A stretch of 64,000 nucleotides of DNA from Paraburkholderia caledonica NBRC 102488 (lineage in GTDB: Bacteria > Pseudomonadota > Gammaproteobacteria > Burkholderiales > Burkholderiaceae), in contig NZ_BAYE01000005.1 of NCBI RefSeq assembly GCF_000685095.1, positions 310,001 through 374,000 on the forward strand, in the 5' to 3' direction. Position 1 is the first letter of the stretch; each line of letters opens with the position of its first letter. Below the pieces are notes generated by a model, which worked only from the letters and a program-made list of their open reading frames with translations, searched no databases and was not told where the DNA came from. The position numbers were made by a program, and so were the translations under genes. Of this stretch, positions 1-10,077 are shown one piece after another.

Positions 1-280
1 TTTCCACGAGTTCATCGAGCCGCGCGAGCGCCGCCGCGCGATTCAGTTCCTGAGTCCGGTGTTCCTGCGCCTTGATGACCACCACGCCCTCACGCGTGAT
101 CCTGCGATCGGACAACGCGAGCAGGCGCATCTTGAGCACTTCGGGCAACGACGAAGCGCGCACGTCAAAGCGCAACTGGATCGCGCTCGACACCTTGTTG
201 ACGTTCTGACCGCCCGCTCCTTGCGCACGCACTGCGGTCAGTTCGATCTCGTTCGGCGGAATGAAATAGCGGGATGTCAT
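1..280 (-). CDS. arfB: Alternative ribosome-rescue factor ArfB (5' part, runs off the window)
   Basis: This is a peptidyl-tRNA hydrolase of the release-factor-like ArfB/YaeJ family, which frees ribosomes stalled on mRNAs without a stop codon. The first 93 codons are present. The protein starts [20 protein letters not shown] and carries the catalytic GGQ at residues 23-25, followed by [14 protein letters not shown], which is typical of the domain. The full-length release factors have an N-terminal codon-recognition region that is absent here, so this is not prfA or prfB. The basic C-terminal tail that enters the mRNA channel lies outside the window. It is transcribed in the same direction as recCBD, about 200 bases downstream of recD. 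Confidence 0.9.
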   Translation of the reverse strand, partial: MTSRYFIPPNEIELTAVRAQGAGGQNVNKVSSAIQLRFDVRASSLPEVLKMRLLALSDRRITREGVVVIKAQEHRTQELNRAAALARLDELVE

Positions 281-480
281 GACGCTAGATTGAAGAAAAC
301 ACTCAAATGTAGATGGCGTGAGCGGCGCAACCTTTGCGCTCTGACGCGCGCGATCCGGCCGATGCCGCGGATCTGCAGCATCGGCTAGCGCGGCCCGAAC
401 GGTGCAGCGTGAACGGCCGGACGCATGCTTCGCGCCTGGTTGGCGGTGAAGCGTTCGCTGCCGGGATCGCGATTCATCGG

Positions 481-2781
481 CTAACGGCCGCGCGACGCCT
501 CCTCGATTCTCGCAGCAAGGCCGGAGTCTCGCTGTGTCGGCGTGGCGATGGCCTGAGCCAGCACCGCGCTAGCGCCAATCACTTCGACGCGCTCGCGAGC
601 GCGGGTGATCGCCGTATAAACCAGCTCGCGCGACAACACCCTGCTGAACGTGGACGGCAGCATCAACACCGCATGCTCGAACTCCGAGCCTTGTGACTTG
701 TGCACGGTCAGCGCAAAGGCAGTGTCGTGCGGCGGCAGCGCGGCCGGCGACACCGCGCGCAGACCGCCGTCCGCGGTCCGGAAATAGACGCGCAGCGCGC
801 CGCCCGCGCCGGGTAGCGCGATCCCGATATCGCCATTGAAGAGCCCCAGCGCGTAGTCGTTGCGTGTGACCATCACCGGCCGCCCGGCGAACCACTGCGC
901 GCCGACTGCGAGCGTCACGCCGGCCGAGCGCCGCACCTGCGCGGCCATTAGCGCGTTCACCTGATCGACGCCGCGCGGGCCCAGGCGGGTCGCGCATAAA
1001 ACCCGGAAGCGATTCAATGCGTCAAATAGCGGCAGTGGGTCCGGAGTTCCCGCCGCGAGCGCTGCGGCAAGCGCATTGGCATAAGGCGCGAAACCGACCG
1101 CGAGGCGCTCGACAGTGCGTTCGGCCAGCGCCACGTGCGCGTCTTCGTAAAGCGACGCGGCATGTTGGGTGGCGTCGTCGAGCAGCACGTCGAGCGCCGC
1201 GCTTGCCTCGCCATTGCGAATCGCCAGCGACAAACGGCCAATCGGTGATTCGAGCCCGAATCGATAATTGCGCTCCAGCCAGACGACGCAATCCGCGAGT
1301 GGGCTTTGCGACTCGTGGCCCGCCGTTCCGAATCGCGCACTGGCGGCTGATGCATCGGCGCCGTACGGATCTGCGCTGCGAGGGCCGGCGACGTTGCCGG
1401 CTAAGTTGCTGGCTAAGTTGCTGGCGACGTTGCCAGCCGCGTCGAGCGCGGCAAACAGGTCGTCGGGTGGTGCATCGAAAAGATCCGACGCGTAATTCGC
1501 GGGACGATCAGCTTGCGGAAAGCGCTCCGGCTGTTCGTCGACGTCTTCGGCCAGTCGCGGCAGTGCGTGCGCGAGTCGCGCCTCGCCGATGCCGAGCGCA
1601 CCGGCGATTCGCTTCACGCCCTGCGCGCTGAACGCGGGCCGCGCGCTCAGCTCGGCGAACACAGCGCCGGCCTCTACCGCTGCGAGCTGATCTTTATCGC
1701 CGAGCATCACGAGCCGCGTGTGCGGCGCAATGGCGTCGACCAGGTGGGCTGCCATCGCGACGTCGATCATGGATGCTTCATCGATCACGACCACGTCATA
1801 AGGCAGAGGATTATCGCGATGATGCCGGAAGCGCCCGCCCGGTCCTGAGCCGAGCAGACGATGCAACGTGTACGAAGTTTGCGGCAAACGCGCGGCGAGT
1901 TCAGGCGGCAAATCCCCGGCACGCGCAAGCAGCGCTTCCTGCATGCGTTGCGCCGCTTTGCCGGTGGGCGCCGCGAGCGCGATTCGCAGATCGGCGCGCG
2001 CGTCGAGCAGGCACGCGAGCACGCCGACCACCGTTGTAGTCTTGCCTGTGCCCGGACCGCCGCTAACGATGGTGAGCCGCCCCGACAATGCCATGACAGC
2101 GGCCACGCGCTGCCAGTCGATTTCATCGTCTTTCGGGGGGCCGAAGTAGCGCACAAGCCGTTGATGGAGGGTATGGGTGGTGTCGGCGTTCGCGCTCGTA
2201 CCGACTGCGGCCTCACTATCGAAGGCCGTGCCCTTTTCCCCGCCGGCTCGGCCGCGAACGCTTGCTCGCAAAGTTCCGGCGGCATGCTCAGCCGACCGCT
2301 CGCCCGCGCCGCCAACGCCCCGTCCGCTGTCAAACACACCCGCACGCATCGGTGCACCCGCATGCGCGACCAGCGCCCGAGCGAGACGCCGCTCGTAATC
2401 GTAGTAACGCGCGAGGTACAACCGCCCTTGTGCGTCGATCACCAGAGGCCGCAGTGCGGCTGCCACTTGCGACCCATCGCTCGCCATGCCGCTCGCAAAC
2501 AAGGCCATCCGCACTTCGGCGGTGGACGCCTCGAACCGACGCGCGAGCGCGGCCAGCGGTACGCACACGTGCCCTTCCGCGGTCGCGCGGCTCGCCGCGA
2601 ACGCGGCGCGCGCCGCCCATCTGACGGCTTCCGTCGACGCCCCGCCGCGTCGCGCCAGGGCACCGATGCGCCGAGCGAAGCCTTCCGCTAACGCAATGCT
2701 GAAATCCGCCGGCGCCGGTAAATTGACGCCGAGATCGTCAAGTTGAAGCGGCGCCGATACGGTCTGATTGAACGTGCTCAT
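481..2781 (-). CDS. recD: RecBCD exonuclease V, alpha subunit RecD
   Basis: This is the fast 5'-3' helicase subunit of the RecBCD recombination and repair complex (766 aa). The start [18 protein letters not shown] is chosen because its ATG overlaps the recB stop as ATGA; the frame stays open further upstream but only inside recB. Superfamily-1B helicase motifs are visible: Walker [12 protein letters not shown], Walker [10 protein letters not shown], motif [17 protein letters not shown] and motif [14 protein letters not shown]. The middle of the protein has a low-complexity insert with Asn/Ala/Gly repeats, encoded by a 12-base tandem repeat at 1391-1438. It is the last gene of the recC-recB-recD unit. 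Confidence 0.95.
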   Translation of the reverse strand: MSTFNQTVSAPLQLDDLGVNLPAPADFSIALAEGFARRIGALARRGGASTEAVRWAARAAFAASRATAEGHVCVPLAALARRFEASTAEVRMALFASGMASDGSQVAAALRPLVIDAQGRLYLARYYDYERRLARALVAHAGAPMRAGVFDSGRGVGGAGERSAEHAAGTLRASVRGRAGGEKGTAFDSEAAVGTSANADTTHTLHQRLVRYFGPPKDDEIDWQRVAAVMALSGRLTIVSGGPGTGKTTTVVGVLACLLDARADLRIALAAPTGKAAQRMQEALLARAGDLPPELAARLPQTSYTLHRLLGSGPGGRFRHHRDNPLPYDVVVIDEASMIDVAMAAHLVDAIAPHTRLVMLGDKDQLAAVEAGAVFAELSARPAFSAQGVKRIAGALGIGEARLAHALPRLAEDVDEQPERFPQADRPANYASDLFDAPPDDLFAALDAAGNVASNLASNLAGNVAGPRSADPYGADASAASARFGTAGHESQSPLADCVVWLERNYRFGLESPIGRLSLAIRNGEASAALDVLLDDATQHAASLYEDAHVALAERTVERLAVGFAPYANALAAALAAGTPDPLPLFDALNRFRVLCATRLGPRGVDQVNALMAAQVRRSAGVTLAVGAQWFAGRPVMVTRNDYALGLFNGDIGIALPGAGGALRVYFRTADGGLRAVSPAALPPHDTAFALTVHKSQGSEFEHAVLMLPSTFSRVLSRELVYTAITRARERVEVIGASAVLAQAIATPTQRDSGLAARIEEASRGR
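1391..1438 (-). repeat. Four-copy 12-base tandem repeat inside recD
   Basis: Four consecutive 12-base units run from 1391, each close to AAGTTGCTGGCT on the plus strand, with the outer copies diverged. They encode the repetitive stretch around [17 protein letters not shown]. The period is a multiple of three, so gain or loss of a unit keeps the frame. Confidence 0.85.
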
Positions 2782-5700
2782 GCGGCACCTCCGATCATCG
2801 CCGCGTCGAGCAGCGCAACGAGTTCGAACGCAGGCCGCCTCACGTGCACACCGGCTTGCGCTCCCGCGTCGCGCCAATGCGGACGAACGCCGCGCACGAA
2901 CAGATACAGATACCCGCCGATATGCGTCTCGTACGAATAATCGCGCACGCGTGTCTTCAGATAACGATGCAGCGCGACTGTATAAAGCAGCGCCTGCAGG
3001 TGATAGGCATGGCTCGCCATCGCCGCTTCGACCGGTGCGGCGGCGTAATCCTGCTCCGTATCGCCGAGATGGTTGGATTTCCAGTCGACAATCCAGAACC
3101 GCCCGTCGTGCTCGACGATCATGTCGATGAATCCTTTGACGAAACCTCGCAGCACACCAGGCTCGAGCGCGACGTCCGGATAGCCGTGTGCGACCAGCAA
3201 TTCGCGCAGCGCGGCGAAGTCGAGCGACGGTGCCGCGAATAGGAATTCGAGTTCGTTCAGGCGCCGCCGCGGATCGAGTCGCGCCAGGGTCATGCCGGGC
3301 ACGAGTTCGGTGCTGACGACGTCTGCGAGAAGTTTGTGCATCATCGCCGGCAAACGTGGAGCAAGCTCCGGCGACGCCGGCGCGGGACGCTCGTGCAACG
3401 CTCCGCGGATCGCATCCGGCCAGCTTTGCGGATCGCTGAAATCCGCGAGTTCGAACATGCGATGCAGACACTCGCCCGCCGCGGCTCCGCGCGGAAACGC
3501 GAGAATGTCGTCGGCGGCGAGGGACTTCGCCTCCAGCGCCGGCTCGGATACCGTGACCGGCGCGGCGACGAGCGCGTCGGCGATTTCATCGTGATCGGGC
3601 CGCACTTCTTCAACCGGCGGTTGCGCATCTTCGGCCTTGTGGCCTGCGACAATCAGACCGCTGAAGCTCGCCATGCGCCACTGATCGCGCAAAGACCGGC
3701 GATTGCTGCGCGCGCGCTTGTCAGCGCTGCTTTCCTGCATGCTTTCGAGCGGCGTGCGGCGCTCGACCTTCGGCAACGGTTGCAATGCGATCGGACCACC
3801 CGCCAGCGCTTGCCAGCGCGCGGACAACGCGGCCTCGTCGGGCGGATCGGCGAGCCAGCCGTCGAACTCATAGCCACCGCCGGCCACCAGCCAGTTCAAC
3901 ACGCTGCGGCGCGACTCTTTCGTGGAGCGCGACGACAGGTACGTGCCCGCGACGAGATAACAGCGGTACACGGCGCGAGTCAGCGCAACGTAGACGAGCC
4001 GCGCCCGTTCGGCCGCCTGCTCGCGCGCCGCATGACGGGTCGCGCGTTCGGCCTCGTCGTCGTCACAACCGTAGTGCAGCACCGCGTCGCCGCTGGCATC
4101 GTGATACTCGCGTGCGTCCGGCAAGCCCGACGACGGCGGCTCGCGCAAGCCGCCGTCGTTCAGGAACGGACAGAACACGACCGCATATTCCAGGCCCTTC
4201 GACTTGTGCACGGTAACGATCTGCACGAGATTGCGGTCCGACTCCAGCCGCAGTTGCGCCTCCTCGCCGCCGCCCTGGTTGCGCTGCGCGGCGAGCCAGC
4301 GCAACGTCGGCGCAATGCCCGGCTGCGAGGCCGCCCGCGCCTGCACGAGTTCGGCAAGGTGATTCACGTTGGTAAGACGCCGCTCGCCGTCCGTCGCCGC
4401 CACGAGCCGTTGCGCGACGCGCAGTTCGCGCATCAGGGTGCGCCACATGACGGCAAAGCCGCGCTCATGCCAGAGCGTGCGGTAGCGCGAAAAACGTTCG
4501 ACCCAGCCCATTGCGTCCGCCGCGTGCGCGGGATCGTCGGCGACAGCGGGTGCGTCGGCGACCTGTTCCAGACGCCACAGCGCCGCGGCGTCCAGACCGA
4601 GCCAATCGGTCGCGAGCGCGGCGCGCAAGCGGCGCAGATCGCCAGGTGTATCGACGGCTGCGAGGACGCGCTCGATCTGCTCTGCGTCGAGCGTTGCAAA
4701 AACCGAGGCCTGCGCGAGTTCCACACTGCCGACGCCCCATGCCGCCAGCACGCGTTTGATCAGACTGCCCTGCTTGTGCGTCTGCACGAGCACCGCAATG
4801 TTGCCGGGCGCGAGCGGCGCGTCGCCGATCGTGACGGTGCCTTCGCGCGCACCGCGCAGGAGGCGCACGATCTCGGCCGCGCACGCTTCACTCGCTTCGC
4901 GCTGGGCCTGGCGTTTGGTCAATGCGCTCTCGCCTTGCGGCAACGTCCAGACGCGGAAATCGCCAGCCTCGGCGTCCGGGTCCGACAACGGCGGCCTGCG
5001 CCGTTCGCCGGCTCGCACCGGCTGATAGTCGAGGCCGTCGAGCACGAACGCCTGTGGGTTTGCCTCGAAGACCCGATTGCAAGCTTCGACGATCGGCGCC
5101 GTCGAGCGCTGGTTGACGGCAAGCGTGTAGCGCGCCGAAGCCGACGCGCGCGCCGCCAGATAAGTATGCAAATCCGCCGCGCGAAAACTGTAGATGGCCT
5201 GCTTCGGATCGCCGACCAGAAAGAGCGGACCTGCGGGCGCAAAAATGCGGCTGAAGATTGCGAACTGCAGCGGATCGGTGTCCTGGAACTCGTCGATCAA
5301 CGCAGCGGGATAACGTGCTCGCAGCGCATCGGCGAGCCACGGATGCGCTGCGAGCGCACGGTAGAGATTGGACAGCAGATCGTCGAACGAAACGACGCGG
5401 CGCGTGCGCTTGCGCGTCACCAGTTCGGCGGGCGCATAGTCGAGCCAGGTCTGCATCAACGCGAGCCAGCGCGCGCGTTGCGCCGCTTCGGCCGCAACAA
5501 CGGCCGCCGCCAGCGCTTCTGCATGCTCGAAGAACGCATGCTCCGGCGGTTCGAACTTGACCTTGGTGGCTTTCTTCAACGCGGAAGCCGTCAATTTGAG
5601 CGCAGCCCGCGGCGGCGGCGCATGGCAATCGCCCTGCGCGAAGTACTCGGTCCAGGCGGCGATCGCGGCGCTCACATGATCTGCCTTGTGCGTGGTCTTG

Positions 5701-6479
5701 CTCAAGCGGTCTTGCGCCTGTTCGAGCAGCGCCATGATCGCATCGTGCTCCGCATGCCACAGTTCGCATGCAGCGTCGAAGCCGGCTCGCGGATCGGCGC
5801 TCGGCTCGGCACCTATCACGCCCCAGCGCAGTTGCGCCAACGGCTTCTTGAGGCGCCGGGCGAGTTGTTCGTCGAGCGACGCCGGGCCGGCTCGCTTCGC
5901 CACCAGCCAGGCCGCGAACGCCGGATGCGCATGCGCGACAGGCTCGACCTGCTCGCGCCAGAAATCGGCCGCCAACTCAAAGCGCAAAGCGGCGTCGTCG
6001 GCTTCCATTTCGAACGCGAACGGCATTGCGGCGGCGAACGGCGCTTCCTGCAACGCCCGTTGGCAAAACGCGTGGATCGTGTGGATCGCCGCCTGGTCGA
6101 ACGTGCGCAGCGCTCGACGCACCACCTTCAACGCCGTTTCGCGGTCGATGCCACGCTCCGGCGCGAGCGTCGTTTCGAAGAGGCGGCGAATGAACGGATC
6201 GCCGCCGTCGTCGTCCACTTCAATCGCGCGGTGCAACTCGGCGAGCCGCCCGCGAATGCGCTCGTGCAATTCGGCGGTCGCGGCCTTCGTAAAGGTCACG
6301 ACGAGAATCTGGTCAGCGTTCAGATTCTTCTCGAGCAGCAATCTCACGTAGAGCGCGCAGATGTTCCACGTCTTGCCCGTACCTGCCGACGCCTCTATCT
6401 GATTAACGCCGTCGAGCGAACACGCAAATACATCGAGCTCTTCAGCGGCTAGCGCATGACGAAGCAGCGCGCCGCTCAT
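2778..6479 (-). CDS. recB: RecBCD exonuclease V, beta subunit RecB
   Basis: This is the 3'-5' helicase and nuclease subunit of RecBCD (1233 aa). The start MSGALLRHALAAEELDVF overlaps the recC stop as ATGA. Near the N-terminus is Walker A ASAGTGKTWNICALY, followed by the UvrD-type Walker B LIDEFQDTDPLQFA, motif V TVHKSKGLEYAVVF and motif VI LVYVALTRAVYR. The C-terminal nuclease domain carries GFIDMIVEHDG and FWIVDWKSNHLG, which hold the Asp and Lys expected at a RecB nuclease site, so nuclease activity looks intact. Its TGA overlaps the recD ATG, so translational coupling through the operon is likely. Confidence 0.97.
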   Translation of the reverse strand: MSGALLRHALAAEELDVFACSLDGVNQIEASAGTGKTWNICALYVRLLLEKNLNADQILVVTFTKAATAELHERIRGRLAELHRAIEVDDDGGDPFIRRLFETTLAPERGIDRETALKVVRRALRTFDQAAIHTIHAFCQRALQEAPFAAAMPFAFEMEADDAALRFELAADFWREQVEPVAHAHPAFAAWLVAKRAGPASLDEQLARRLKKPLAQLRWGVIGAEPSADPRAGFDAACELWHAEHDAIMALLEQAQDRLSKTTHKADHVSAAIAAWTEYFAQGDCHAPPPRAALKLTASALKKATKVKFEPPEHAFFEHAEALAAAVVAAEAAQRARWLALMQTWLDYAPAELVTRKRTRRVVSFDDLLSNLYRALAAHPWLADALRARYPAALIDEFQDTDPLQFAIFSRIFAPAGPLFLVGDPKQAIYSFRAADLHTYLAARASASARYTLAVNQRSTAPIVEACNRVFEANPQAFVLDGLDYQPVRAGERRRPPLSDPDAEAGDFRVWTLPQGESALTKRQAQREASEACAAEIVRLLRGAREGTVTIGDAPLAPGNIAVLVQTHKQGSLIKRVLAAWGVGSVELAQASVFATLDAEQIERVLAAVDTPGDLRRLRAALATDWLGLDAAALWRLEQVADAPAVADDPAHAADAMGWVERFSRYRTLWHERGFAVMWRTLMRELRVAQRLVAATDGERRLTNVNHLAELVQARAASQPGIAPTLRWLAAQRNQGGGEEAQLRLESDRNLVQIVTVHKSKGLEYAVVFCPFLNDGGLREPPSSGLPDAREYHDASGDAVLHYGCDDDEAERATRHAAREQAAERARLVYVALTRAVYRCYLVAGTYLSSRSTKESRRSVLNWLVAGGGYEFDGWLADPPDEAALSARWQALAGGPIALQPLPKVERRTPLESMQESSADKRARSNRRSLRDQWRMASFSGLIVAGHKAEDAQPPVEEVRPDHDEIADALVAAPVTVSEPALEAKSLAADDILAFPRGAAAGECLHRMFELADFSDPQSWPDAIRGALHERPAPASPELAPRLPAMMHKLLADVVSTELVPGMTLARLDPRRRLNELEFLFAAPSLDFAALRELLVAHGYPDVALEPGVLRGFVKGFIDMIVEHDGRFWIVDWKSNHLGDTEQDYAAAPVEAAMASHAYHLQALLYTVALHRYLKTRVRDYSYETHIGGYLYLFVRGVRPHWRDAGAQAGVHVRRPAFELVALLDAAMIGGAA

Positions 6480-9400
6480 GACACGCTCCGCAGATGCTGC
6501 AGCAACGGCTTGAAAACGATCGACGCGAGGCTGCCAAACGGTTCGTCGAGCGTAAGCGGCGTCCCTCGCAGGGCGATGCGCAATGCGGGGTCGTCGGACT
6601 CGCCGCGCACGCGGTCGTTGATCCATACGCCCTGCGCCGCCGAATCGCTTTCGCTCACCTTCGCCCACGCGCTCTTCGGGAAAAAACGCAGCGGTAGCCT
6701 GCGCCCCGACCTGAACAGCGCGGCGAGCGGCGCGAGTTCTTCGAGCGGGGCAGCAACTGGCGCGAGCTCGAAGCTCTCACCGCTGCCGTGCCAGACCGTG
6801 CGACGCGGGCCGTCGGGCAGCGCCGCGCAATAGGCGAGGTGTGCAAGCCATGCAGAAAGATAGTCGCGTGCAGTAGGTTTGGCGTAGCGAAAAATCACTT
6901 GTCCGGTTTCAGTCAGCAGGTTCAACGTGCCGTGCAGTTGCAGCGGCGTCAGCGCGGCCTCGCGAAGCTCCGCGTCATGAACGCCGAAAAGCTCGCCCGC
7001 AATGTCCGCGTTATCCGGCCAACGCGGCGCGATGTCGAGCACGAACGGCAAGCGTTCGACCCCCGATGCCACCTCGCGGCGCACGCTGTCGGCGAGCTGG
7101 CGCAACGCGCCCAGTTCGCGCGCGCGCCACACGGCGCCGGTCGCGCCGCCGGGCAACTCGGGACTCGCCTCGGCCACGCGCCGAACGCGGTCGAACATGA
7201 GATCGTCGTCTTCTATGTCAGCGTCGAGCAGCACGGGCAACAGGCGGCCGGCCAATGCATCGCGTCCGGTGTAATCGAGTTCGAACGGCTCCGTGTCGAG
7301 CAGCTCGCCCTGGGCGTCCGACAACACAATGCCGAGGCGGTCACGCAGCAGCGCGCGCGCCGGATGACGCCAGAAGCGCACGAACTCGTCGAATCCGACG
7401 GGCGCAGCATCTTCAGCGGGCAACGGTTGATCGAAAAATGGCGCGGCGCCTCGCTGCTGCGGCGCGGCGAGCAAAGTGGCAAGTTCCGCGCGATCAGCGT
7501 CGTAGGTAAACAGATCAGGCTGCGCGGTGAAGTACTCCGACGCAAACGCCTGCAACGGGTGATCGACGATGAACGCGTGGCGCGCTTCTTCTAGCTGCGC
7601 GGGACTCGCACCCTCGCCCGCCGACACCTGCGCGAGGTGGTCGAGCAGTTCGTCGACGAGCGCGGCCGGCGGCAACGGCGCATTGTCGCGGATGCTGCGG
7701 CCGGTATAAGCGATAAAGAGCCGGCTGCGCGCGGCGAGCAGCAGATCGAGAAAGAGATTGCGCTCGTCGTCGCGGCGCTGCCGGTCGCCGGCTTTGCCGA
7801 ACGCGGCCATCAGATCGAATTCGTCCGCACGGGCGAGGCTCGGCAACACGCCGTCGTCCATCCCGAGCAGACAGACCACGCGGTAGGGCAAACCGCGCAA
7901 GCTCGTCAGCGACGAAAACGTCACGCTGCCCCAAGGCACGCCGCCGCGCGCGGGGTCGTCGAGTGCTTCAGTGAGCGCAACCCGCACGACTGCCGCGGGC
8001 ATCGCGACCTCATGCGCGCCCGCCTGCATGGCGTCGCTCATCTTGTCGATCGCGTCGCGCACCGCGGCGAGCGACTCCGCGAATTCGACGCCGCCGTCGA
8101 AACACTGCGCAAGCGTTTCGAGCAGCAATTGCGTCCATTGGGCCGGAGTCTGTTCCGTCGCGCAGCGCACCGCGAAACTGTCTATGTCGTCGACGAAACG
8201 CGACAGGCGGCCGAGCAACTCCGCGTCCGAACCGTCGGCGCCCTCGACTGGCAGCCACTCGTCGACCGGCTCCCCGCCCTCCGGCATCGCATAGCCGAGA
8301 TACAGACGGGTCAGCGCATCCGCGAAGGTGTGTCGCGCGACCGGCACGTGTTCGCCGCTTGGCTCCGCAGGCGATAGTCCGCGCCGCGCGCCGGCCGCCG
8401 CGAGCCATTCCTGCGCGGCTTCGAGCGAGCTCGCGTCGATGCCGTAACGCACGGCGACCGCGTCGACGCGCAGCCATTCGATCAGGTCCGGTGCGCCGAC
8501 GCTGCGCTCGGGCAAAGCGAGCCAGTCGAGCACGAGGCGCGCGACGGGATTGGCCTGCGAAGGCGGTAAGCCCGTGATCCGATATGGAATGCGGCGCGTA
8601 TCGCCACTGGGTGTAGTGCCGAACACCGCGTCGATCAACGGACCGGCAGCGGCCAGATCGGACACGGCGACGAGCACGTCGGACGGTTGCAGATCGTCGA
8701 ATTCGTCGAACCAGCCGAGCAGCCGGTCGTGCAGCACTTCGAGCTGTCGCGACAGGCTGTGACACACGTGAACTTCAATGCCGCGCTCGTACGGCAACTC
8801 GTCGGCTTCGGTCTCCGGGCGCAGATCGAGAATGCCGTTTTGCACGGCGGCGAGCCAGCTCGGTTCGGGATTTTCAGAGAACTCGCCGGTCTCGCCGGAA
8901 GCCGCGCTTTCGGTGAGCTCGTGCAGCATATGCAACTGCGCCTGAGTCTGACGACCCCACTCCGCAAGCAGCGGATGACCGACTTCCTGATAGTCGAGCT
9001 GTCCTGCCGCGTCGAGCGCCTGAACCCGGCCTTCGCTCACTACGTCGAACCAGAATTCGCGGCACGGGTTCATGACGTAGAGACGCACGTCGACCCAACG
9101 CGACAGCGCACGCAGCAATGCGACGTGCAGCGGCGGCATGGTGGGTAACGCGAAAACGCTCACCGCTTCCGGCCAATTTGCTTTCGCAATGGCGTCCAGG
9201 TCGAGCGTACCGATCTCATCGAGAAAACGGTATGCGGGCGGCAATGCGGCGTCCGGCGTTTGCTCGTTGCCGGCAAGTTCAGTGAGCACAGCGCGCCACA
9301 ATGCCGCTTGCCAGCGCTCGTCCTCGCGCGCCGCGTCGCTCGCGCCGACGAGGCGCGGGCCTGTGTCGTCCGCCGCGCCGCCCGCGAAGATGGAGCCGCC

Positions 9401-9853
9401 CTTCTGCCATTGCAGCAGCCATTCCGGACGATAGGTCAGATAGTGATCGAGCACGGTTGCCACACGCCGCGCCAGTTCGTAACGCATCGACGGATCCGCG
9501 GCATCGAGATAGGTGCGAAGACGCGGCGACGCGTTCCACGGCAGAGAATCGTGCGCATCGCCCAGCAGACGATAACAGCGCCAGACGAGCCTGTCCGGCG
9601 CGAACGGCGAATGGCGCGGCACCTCGATCACGCTACCGATTTGCGCCCACAACCATTGCGCGAGATAGCCGAAGCTGACGTTCGCGCAGACGCCCTGGCG
9701 CGCGGCGATATCGAGCTCGAGCCTGCGCCGCACAGCGGCGCTCGGGACGATCACCGGCTGCGCGGTCCAGGCGTCGGAAGGCGCTTGCGCGAGGTCATCG
9801 AGCAGCGCGCCGACAAGCGTTTCGTAGCGGTTCGAGTAGAAGAGCTGGAGCAT
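6476..9853 (-). CDS. recC: RecBCD exonuclease V, gamma subunit RecC
   Basis: This is the Chi-recognition and scaffold subunit of RecBCD (1125 aa, close to the usual RecC length). The start MLQLFYSNRYETLVGALLDD matches the canonical RecC N-terminus; upstream codons remain open but are not family-like. The helicase-like fold lacks a functional Walker A, as is normal for RecC. Stretches such as RGLPYRVVCLLGMDDGVLP resemble the conserved core of the family. It is the first gene of the recC-recB-recD operon, and the 224 bases before it, shared with the divergent FUSC gene, must hold the promoter. Confidence 0.95.
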   Translation of the reverse strand: MLQLFYSNRYETLVGALLDDLAQAPSDAWTAQPVIVPSAAVRRRLELDIAARQGVCANVSFGYLAQWLWAQIGSVIEVPRHSPFAPDRLVWRCYRLLGDAHDSLPWNASPRLRTYLDAADPSMRYELARRVATVLDHYLTYRPEWLLQWQKGGSIFAGGAADDTGPRLVGASDAAREDERWQAALWRAVLTELAGNEQTPDAALPPAYRFLDEIGTLDLDAIAKANWPEAVSVFALPTMPPLHVALLRALSRWVDVRLYVMNPCREFWFDVVSEGRVQALDAAGQLDYQEVGHPLLAEWGRQTQAQLHMLHELTESAASGETGEFSENPEPSWLAAVQNGILDLRPETEADELPYERGIEVHVCHSLSRQLEVLHDRLLGWFDEFDDLQPSDVLVAVSDLAAAGPLIDAVFGTTPSGDTRRIPYRITGLPPSQANPVARLVLDWLALPERSVGAPDLIEWLRVDAVAVRYGIDASSLEAAQEWLAAAGARRGLSPAEPSGEHVPVARHTFADALTRLYLGYAMPEGGEPVDEWLPVEGADGSDAELLGRLSRFVDDIDSFAVRCATEQTPAQWTQLLLETLAQCFDGGVEFAESLAAVRDAIDKMSDAMQAGAHEVAMPAAVVRVALTEALDDPARGGVPWGSVTFSSLTSLRGLPYRVVCLLGMDDGVLPSLARADEFDLMAAFGKAGDRQRRDDERNLFLDLLLAARSRLFIAYTGRSIRDNAPLPPAALVDELLDHLAQVSAGEGASPAQLEEARHAFIVDHPLQAFASEYFTAQPDLFTYDADRAELATLLAAPQQRGAAPFFDQPLPAEDAAPVGFDEFVRFWRHPARALLRDRLGIVLSDAQGELLDTEPFELDYTGRDALAGRLLPVLLDADIEDDDLMFDRVRRVAEASPELPGGATGAVWRARELGALRQLADSVRREVASGVERLPFVLDIAPRWPDNADIAGELFGVHDAELREAALTPLQLHGTLNLLTETGQVIFRYAKPTARDYLSAWLAHLAYCAALPDGPRRTVWHGSGESFELAPVAAPLEELAPLAALFRSGRRLPLRFFPKSAWAKVSESDSAAQGVWINDRVRGESDDPALRIALRGTPLTLDEPFGSLASIVFKPLLQHLRSVS

Positions 9854-10077
9854 GGATCCCGGACAAGGCGGTGTGGCGTTGCCGCATTCGCGACAAGCGC
9901 GCGAACGGCGGCAGACATTGAAGCGACAGCATAACAAAGCCGCCCGCCGCGCAGAACCTGGCCGAATGGACGAGGTCAGATCAGGCGCAAAATCAGTTAG
10001 ACTCGTCGGCAGTTTGGGGCTGTCCTCGGGCTCGTGCCTTCAACCGCTTCTTGTCAGTGAATGGAATCAGGCAGTCG

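Noticed and set aside
2782..3471. Upstream extension of recD frame by about 230 codons
   Set aside because: It lies entirely inside recB and has no family-like sequence; the ATGA overlap fixes the real start.
3336..6452. Plus-strand 1038-codon open frame antisense to recB
   Set aside because: It is a high-G+C shadow frame, extremely Arg-rich with no domain; recB on the other strand has every helicase motif.
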